Source: Sipunculus nudus (taxonomy: Eukaryota; Annelida; Sipuncula; Golfingiida; Sipunculidae). Taken from it: a stretch of 64,000 nucleotides of DNA. Made by a program: the position numbers and the translations under genes. The notes below the pieces were generated by a model, which saw only the letters and a program-made list of their open reading frames with translations, did no database searches and was not told where the DNA came from. The DNA is taken from NCBI GenBank assembly GCA_026874595.1, contig CM049310.1, positions 20,932,058 through 20,996,057 of the forward strand. Direction: 5' to 3'. The number at the start of each line of letters is the position of its first letter. The stretch's first letter is position 1. This document shows positions 1-9,000 of this stretch, one piece after another.

Positions 1-38
1 GTGAAGTAGCAGATGATTCATCCTCAGCATCTGCTCAG
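1..38 (+). CDS. BAG6: BAG6 exon (3' part only)
   Basis: Reading from base 3 gives EVADDSSSASAQ, and the exon ends in phase 0 at CAG|GTAAGA. The acidic/Ser-rich linker and the phase match the next exon at 9087. Other frames hit stops at once. Confidence 0.75.
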
Positions 39-3000
39 GTAAGAACATAGTCCTCACCTGATGTGGTCAAATGGGACTTCTAGGCACAACTCAGGAGAAA
101 CAAAATAAAAATTAACTCATGTGAATAAAAAAAACTGACTGTAATAAGGTAATGGGACTTCTAGGCACAACTCAGGAGAAACAAAATAAAAATTAACTCA
201 TGTGAATAAAAAAAAACTGACTGTAATAAGGTAATGGGACTTCTAGGCACAACTCAGTTAAACAAAAATGAAAATAATCTCAACTGAAACAAAAGTTAAC
301 CTTAATAAAGAGGATGGGACTGAAAGGCATATTTCAAAGGAAAGCAAAAAGATTACCATCAAAGGGGGATGGGACTTAAGAAACATTTCAATTGGACCAA
401 AGAAACAGATGTTATTAAGGGGATGTGACTTCTCAAGTGAAACCAAAACCTGAATGTTATTGTATGAATGCATATAAAGTCAAGCAGTAACTTGCCTACC
501 ATGTACCTAACAATAAATATCACAAAGTTTCACTTGATGCAGTTGATATATGATGTCAAATCTTTCATGATTGCCTTGGGAAATATTAACATAAACAAAA
601 TATAAAAATGAAATACATATTACTAGTATGAGGTATCATATCTGGATATCAACCAATTATTGCCCGCCAACATATAGCAGTTTCTCTGGCAGCACTGTTG
701 GCTACATATGTTGATGATGTGATTTGACTGGAACCAGGTATAACCTGCCTTTGATGATTGGACAACATCAAGATATTTTACTGTATGTCAGACAGTTTTA
801 TTACGTAAACATAATTGTGAGCTGTTTCTGTATTAATGAGAATTTTCTCTGTTAAAGTTTATACGCCAGAGTAAGCCAACCGAAAATTTTCCCTTATTGG
901 GCCTATTATCGCCCATCCCGCCTCCTTCCCGTGTATCTAGGTCACACTTCCGTTACCCAAAATCACATTTTCTTCTGGCGTACGCCATGATGGACGTTTG
1001 ATCCCGCGCTGCGAGATTCGTCCACTGTTGGGTTTGTCGTTCTGAGTTTGCCAACTGATTGTAAGTTATTCTTATTTTCCCTTGCCCGCCATGGAGAACC
1101 CAACTTATTGTGTCTCTTGTGGCACTATAATCCCGGTTTGGGACTCCCACCCCACTTGTTATAGTTGCCGCACCAACAGTGACTCCTGCCGCGGTCCGGC
1201 TGATCCTTGTTTCCATTGCCAGACGTGGTCCACTGACAAGTGGGCCTTATTCCAGGATTGGGTTAATTCCCCGGTTATTGGGGATTCCCCCTCCGTTCTT
1301 CCCTTGTCTGGCCCCGTGGTTGTCTCCGGGGGGGAGGGGGGGAGCCTACCCTGGTTGACCGCACCACGGCCATGCTGCATTCACCGTCTGTTCCCGCCGG
1401 TCCTGTCACCTCTCCTGTGGTTTCGACTGTAAAATCGTTGCTGTCTCATTCCTGGAAACGGAAATCTTTCCCCGTTCCCACGGCCTCCCGTTCTGACAGC
1501 TCATCTGCATATTCCATCTTACATAAATTGTCCCAGTTTTGTTCATCCTTGATGTCGGATCTAGACGATTCGTCTAGACCCGCAGCTGTCCGTCCGGCGC
1601 CCTCCCCGGCGCCCCCGGTCCTTTCTCCCCGGCCGTTCTCGTCGCCCCCGGCTCCTCGCCGAATTCCATCATTGTCGCCGGGGCCGGCTGGAGCCGTCCC
1701 GCTGGATCGCCCGGCCCTTCCTGGGGTGCAGGTAAGTGCGTCGATCCCTCCTGCCTCTGTTTCAGGGCGGCCGGTTACTCCGTCTCCCGCCGTCACTACC
1801 CGGCCGGCCGGCTCTTTATATCAGACGCCGTCTGCTGTGCAGCCGACGGATCCGGTTCCGGCTCCTTCCAGGATGGGTACTGCTGCTGCTCGTTCCCCAG
1901 CTTCCTGTTTCCAGCCTCCGGTTGTTCCGGCTCAGCGGGTCTCTCTGGCTCCCCCTACCCGGGGTTCTCCAGGGTCCCCGTCTTCTCAGTCAGCCGATCC
2001 CACCCTGGCACCTGACCAGTGGTCGGAGATCGCGCTGCAACGCCTGGCTTGGCGTACGTGCAAATCTGCGCTTCTGGACCTAGTGGCTACCTCCACCCAG
2101 GAGGCTAACCCTTCTGGTCCGAAGTTCCGTTGGTTACAACCTCGGACTTCCTCGGCGTCGGCGGCCGGTTCATTTTTGAATCCTGCCGCCCTGCAGTCGC
2201 CCTTGGCCGCGCCCGCCGTGTGTATGAAGTTTTCCGAACACACGGGGGCTCTCTTACGTGAGCACCACGCGGTGGTCTCGGGGTCTCGCTCCACTGCTAC
2301 TGGGGCCCCGCTTCCGCCGGGTTCGGAGAAACCTTGGTCCCCCGGTACCCTCTGGAATTCACGTGGGTACCGGGCTACCTGTTTCAATCGCTTGCTCCCT
2401 TTTCCGGATAACCCGGATATTCCGTCGGCTCCCATGCGACTCGAGTCCGGCCTGGAACAGCCGTTTGCGGACGGAAAGTCTTTATTTCCGTCCTCTGTCC
2501 ACCTTTCTGATCGTCACTTGTCAGATCTGGAGGGGCTCGGCCGGCAAGCGGCCGGCATGGTTAACGACTTGCAGGCTGTCACTAGCTTGCTCGCTGTTTC
2601 TCCGGACACGCTCACTCTCAACGACATCTGGCAGGCTTCTGCCCATACATGCGCTGAGTTAAATCAGGTCGTTTGGCGCCTGGTGGAAAATTGCATCTTA
2701 TTACGCTGCACGGCTTGCATTCAGTCGTTAAAACACTTCAAGCCGGAGCTTACTCAGGCGGAGTTAACCGAACTTTATTGTCAACCTTTTACTGGTTCCC
2801 TGCTGTTTGGCGGCCACTTACGACCTCTCTTTGACCGCGCCTTAGAACGCTCTGATCGTCAGGCCCGCCTCCGCTCGGCCTCTCTTGCGCCTCGGCCCTC
2901 CTTCCGCGTTCCCCGCCCTCGGCCTCCGGTTACAGCTTCCGCTCCCCCTCGGCGCGCGACTGCTACGTCTAACCGTACTTAAGGACGTTCCGGCCGTTCT

Positions 3001-6000
3001 CAGCCCTTTCGTGGTCGCTCCTCTAAACGAGGTTCGACCAAGAAATGACTCTATCGCTCCGGTCAGCGCTCGTCTCAGCGCCCATTTTCCCGCGTGGGCG
3101 GGTATCACCTCACAGCGTTTAATTCTCAGCACCGTCAAGTTCGGGTTCCGTCTTACGTTTTTGCACGCACCTCCCGTCACATTGCACCCGTTCTTCACTC
3201 CGCCTCCACCCGATCCGGCAAAACGCCTCGCTTTGGAGGAGGCCATTCAATCGATGTTAGACAAACGGGCCATTTTCGAGGTTTCCCCTTCCACCGTGGG
3301 GTTTTACTCTCGCCTTTTTCTTGTTCCCAAACCGCACGGCCGTTGGCGCCCAATCATAGACCTGAAGCGCCTCAATTCGTTCATCCGTCCGCCCCCGTTT
3401 CGGATGTTCAATATCCATGCTGTGCTCCGCATTGTTCGGCGGATGGATTGGGCGTTCAAGATAGACTTTACGGATGCCTATTTTCACGTTCCCATCCATC
3501 CCTCGTCTCAACCGTTTCTTCGCTTCGCGTTTCAGAACCGCATTTATCAATTCCGGGCCCTTCCGTTCGGGATCAACGTGGCCCCCTGGATTTTTACCAT
3601 GTTGGTTCACACGGTCACGAGTTATCTCCGTTCCCAGGGCATTTCTGTGCTCCCTTATCTGGACGATTGGCTGGTCCATGCAGCCGATCGCTCCCTCCTA
3701 CTGTCGCATCGCTCCCGGGTTCTCATCTTACTCCGGAACCTCGGCTTCCTGGTCAATGCGGAGAAGTCTCTTCTCACTCCCACCCAGTCCCTCCAATTTC
3801 TGGGTGTCACGCTCGATTTTGCGTCCGGCACAGCGTCGCTCCCGCGCGATTTTGCTCTCAAACTCCGCCGCCTGATTCGTTCATTTCTCACGCAGCGCCA
3901 TGTCGACTCGCGCACAGCGGCTTCTCTCCTTGGTGCTCTCAACTGGGCCGCGTCCTTCCTCCCGTTCGGCCGACTGTACCTCCGTCCGATTTAGTCTATC
4001 TTGCGCCGTCACGGCCTTCTCCGGTTAACCTCGGTTCGTCCTACGATCCTCCCATTTCGGAACACCTGGCGGTCCCTTCGTCCCTGGTTGGACCTTTCCT
4101 TTCTCCTGCGCGGTGTTCCTTTTTCCAGGAATGTCGATTGCACCATCTATACCGATGAGTCTCTCCTCGGTTGGGGGGCCCATCCCGCCGATCTTCGCGC
4201 TTCCGGGATATGGTCCCCGTCGGAACGTCTGCTCCATATCAATATCCTCGAACTGCGTGCCGTCCGTCGCGCGATCTCCCACTGGTCTCCCCGCTTGATC
4301 GGACGTCACATTCTCATCCGGACCGACAATACCACGGTTGTGGCATATATCAACAAGCAGGGCGGTACTCGGTCTCCCTCCCTCATGCAGGAGACTTACC
4401 TTTTGTTCGATCTATGCCTCTCTCTCCGGGCATCAGTTCGTGCATCCCATCTTCCGGGCGTGTCGAACATCCTAGCGGACGTCCTTTCCCGTCATCCAGC
4501 GTCTCTTCCTTCCCCACCGCTCCTTCCGCTCCCGGTTATTCGGAGTGTTTTCGCTCGCCTGGGGCGGCCGGAATTCAATCTGTTCGATTTTCCGTCCCCC
4601 CCCGTTCTCGTGCCTTCCGAGACGCGTCTACGTCACCCTCGCGACCGTCTCCCCGACACGCAGCCGTCTGGGTGGTCTCACCAGTTTCTCTTTGCGTTTC
4701 CGGCGCCTCCGCTCATCCGCTGTGTCCTTCTCTGCTTGTCCTGCGCGGACCAGACTACCCTGCTTCTCATCCTTCCGTTTCATCCTGCGGCTCCATGGTT
4801 TCCTCTGTGGCGCTCGCTTCTCTCTCGCCCCCCGCTTATACTACCGCTCCGCATCGCTCTCCCTTCGTTCCCTCGAGCTCGTCGCCCGTTTGGGTTGTGC
4901 CCTCTATGCGCATGCGTGCTCTCATCGGACACCTCAAGATCAGGGCATTTCAAGTCCGGCTGCTCTCCTTGCCTCGGCTCCCCGTCGCCGTTCTTCGGAC
5001 CGCATCTACGACTCCCGGTGGCGTCTCTTTATTGAGTGGGCGTCTTCACGCGGAATCTCCCCTTTAGATCCGTCGCTTGCAGCTGTTTTGGATTTTTTCG
5101 TGTTCTTACTACAGGATAAACATTTATCCTATCCCTCTCTGCGTGGCTATCGCGCCGCCCTGCTGTCGGTGCTCCATCCACTAGGTCACGATCGTGTCCT
5201 TCATCACCCGTTGGTGTCGGACTTTCTCAAGGGGGTTCATGCCCGTGCGTCTCGTCCACGGTATGTTGCGCCTTCCTGGCGCCTGGACGTCGTCTTAAGT
5301 CACCTCCGGGAACCCCCTTATGAGCTGTTGCGTTCGGCCCATCTTCTCCATTTGTCTCGGAAAACGGTTTTCCTCCTTGCTCTTGCCTCGGCTGGTCGCC
5401 GTTCTGAGCTTCATGCCCTCGTGGCTGATTCGAAATTCACGCAAATTGCGGCTGACGGTTCGTCGGCCACCCTACATTTTCCGCCGGATTTTTATAGGAA
5501 AAATCAAAATTTCGATGACCCTCCGTCTGCTTGGCACGTTCCGGCCCTCCCTAACGGTCAGTACCATTATGGGGCTAACAATTGCCCGGTTTGTGCGTTG
5601 CGTTATTATCTAAAGGCTACTCATCCTTTACGGGGGGGGGGGGGGCGCAAGAAATTGTTTATTTCTACAAAAGTCACATCTTCCAATAAGGAGATTAGCC
5701 CTATCACAATTAGTTCATGGCTCAAAGCTACTATCGTCGCCGCATATGACTCAGCTTCTCAATCCACGTTGGACCAATTTCACATCAAGGCCCATGACAT
5801 TCGGGCAATTTCGACTTCCTTGGCCCATTTCTCCGGGATTTCACCCAATCAGTTGGTCAAGAAGGGATACTGGAAATCTCCATCTACGTTCACACGCTTC
5901 TATCTGAAGGATGTTCAGCTCCAGGCTTCGGGCCTCTACTCCATGGGCCCTGTGATCGCGTCTGGTGAGGTCCTCCAATTTTCCCAGCCATCTTCTTCCT

Positions 6001-9000
6001 CTCCGTCGGTTCCGCCGCCGACGTCAACTGCTGCTCCATCACCACACTGAGATTCCTCGTTCCAGCGTTACAGGTAGGTGCTCCCTCCCCAAGGCATGTC
6101 TGTTTTTAGCTCAGCTGACTATAAGTCATCTGAGCTATAGTCGTGGTCCATTGTCCGTTGCCGTCCGTCTGTCCGTCCGTCCGTCCGTCCGTAGATGTGG
6201 CACGTTTTGAAACCGTAAGACCTAGGAATCCAAAATTCGGCATAATGTTAGATGTCCCCAAGATCTCCTACCAAGCCGAAAACTGGGTGTTTGCAACTTC
6301 GTTCCTTTGAGAAATTAAGGAAAAACCTCAATTTTTTATTAAAAACCTATTTTCACACTTCAGGACTGCCTAATATCAAAACCACTCACCTGGTTTTCTT
6401 CATATTTACCATAAATATTCCTCTATATAGTTCCTATGTGCATGCCAGAAATTATGTCTGTATTATTTAATTTAAAAAAGTTATGGGCCCAAACATAATG
6501 CATTTTGTAAAAAATCAGAAAAGATATTTGATCACTTAACACAAAAAATGTTAATGCTATGGACCTTTTTTCCAGTAATATAACTTTAATTAATCAAAAT
6601 TAAATTGTATACCCAAAATTAGATGAAAATCTTTTAAATTTTTTAAAATATTAATAAAAATAAAAAATTGGTACCTTAAATTTTGCCCAACTTTGACCAT
6701 GGCACGTTTTTTTCCTGTAAGTACTGTGGATTTAATTTTCACAGCATGTTTTTGTTAGCATTTCAACTGTTAACACCAAAAATTTGAAACCAGTTGATCA
6801 AAAACTGTAGATTTTAATCAAGTTTTCAAGCACCATGTAACATATTGTTTACATCAAGCTAGTGTTATGCAGTTTGCAAGAGCTCAGCTCCCCAGCTTCA
6901 GCTCTAAGTTCCTTAAATTCGGCATACAGTTAGATGTCTCCAAAATGCCCTACCATGCCAAGAATTTGGTCACTAGGACATTCGAGATATTAATGAAAAA
7001 CTTCATTTTTCCATTAAAAACCCATTGTTACACTTCAAGACTGCCTAATATCAAAACCACTGATCTGACTTTAATCATAAATAATATACATATTTTTCAT
7101 TCTCTATGCACATGCCAGAATGATGTCAGTATTGTGTAATTGTTTTAAGTTATGGGCCCAAACATAATGCACTTTGTAAAAAATCAAGAAATATATTTAC
7201 TCCCTAAACAAGAGCATTGCTGAAGCTAGGGATTTTTTTGTCAGGGATGTAACATTATTTAATCAAGATTCAATTGAATACCCAAAATTAGTTCTGAATT
7301 TTTCAAATTTTATTTAGTATAAATATAAAATTAGTACCTTAAATTTTGCCCAACTGTGACCATGGCACGTTTGTTTCCCGTGAGCACTGTTGATATAATT
7401 TTCATATCATGTACACATAAGCATTTCAGCTTTTTAGTTTAGAAAGCTGAAAGAAATTGGCCAAAATTGTAGCTTTTATTAATGTTTTTTATGAGACCCT
7501 GTCAGACTTTGGCTCTCTCCAGCCCCTCTTGAGTCACTTGTATGTTGACCTTGTTGACCTTTCATCAAATTATGCACACTTGAGGCGAGGCATACATGGA
7601 ATCCAGGCAGCTTATGGCAAGCCACAGTTGATCCAGGTGTCCAACCCAACTCATCTAGTAGTTTTAACCAAACACATAACAAAAAACAATAAATTAATAA
7701 ATTTTTATTGGTTTTTAATAACAAATTAAAGAAAAATAGAAAAGGAATTTGTTAATAACAGGAAATTAACTTGCAGTTACTGATGATATAAGAATCTTGT
7801 ATCGATGGGTAGAATGTCACATATTCCAAATAACACCATGCAGTCACCTATGGCATTTTTCAGTTCAATTTTAATGATAAAGAAGTAAATCATATTATTC
7901 ATTACTAATCATTAGGGATCATATGAAGGAAATTAGACAAAGATGCAGTTGATAATATTAATCTAGATTCCTGCTGTGTCTAGTGTGTACATTGATGTGA
8001 AATTAGTCCAAAATGAATTTTTTACAGTTATTTTTAATATAAATAAAAGCCATAAAACCAGGTACTTATGATCATTATTTAAATGTGTGAATTTTGTATA
8101 TTCTGGATTCTCAACATCATTGTTTGGTGAAAACTGAATAAATTCCAGACATGGTGCAAATACTTTGTAATTGTATTTAAATACGAATATGATTTTTTAC
8201 TCCATTATAAAATTTCTTGCATAAAGAATGGGAATTCAGGTAAAAATGAAAATATATGAATACTCGTGCAGATACTTTCAAAATGTATTCATGAATGCAT
8301 TCATGAATATATTCTTTAATATTATTTTAATAATCATATCAGTTATAATTCATTTTAAAAAATCATATGATTCTCTTATTATTTTTAATAAAAATTATAT
8401 TTGGGACAATATTTGTATTTTTTTTAATAAATAGTTAAACTCTTATATTATATGTTCTGCTTATAAGTTATATGGCCAAGTCAAAATCTGTGTGACAATA
8501 GTACTCCATTTGTTTATAAAATAAATGAAATCAATCCTCTTCCCTGTCTCCAAAGGTACTATCAAAATCATACATAAGCTAAACAAAAACAACTTATAAT
8601 ACAGCTTATATTTATTACCACACAAAACCAGCATGTGCCTCATTTCTAAATAATATTTTTTTATCATATATAACAGCTGAGCGTCGTGACCCATAGGTCC
8701 CTTGTTTTCTCATTAATACAGAAACAGCTCACAATTATGTTTACGTAATAAAACCCCCCCCATTCCCTCCCTGTGAATGGTGGTTTTGTTAGTAAACTGT
8801 TGTGAGCTTTTCTGTATTACAAACATCGCTCCCTCCCAGTCCTCTTCCTTACGCCTTCGAAAATGTGATTATGGGTAACGGAAGTGTGACCTAGATACAC
8901 GGGAACGAGGCGGGATGGGCGATAATAGGCCCAATAAGGGAAAATTTTCGGTTGGCTTACTCTGGCGTATAAACTTTAACAGAGAAAATTCTCATTAATA

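Noticed and set aside
1446-2435. Long minus-strand frames inside DIRS copy 1 (and similar ones at 59777-60347 and 61171-62287)
   Set aside because: They mirror the GC-rich, Pro/Arg-rich Gag and pol frames and show no known domain.
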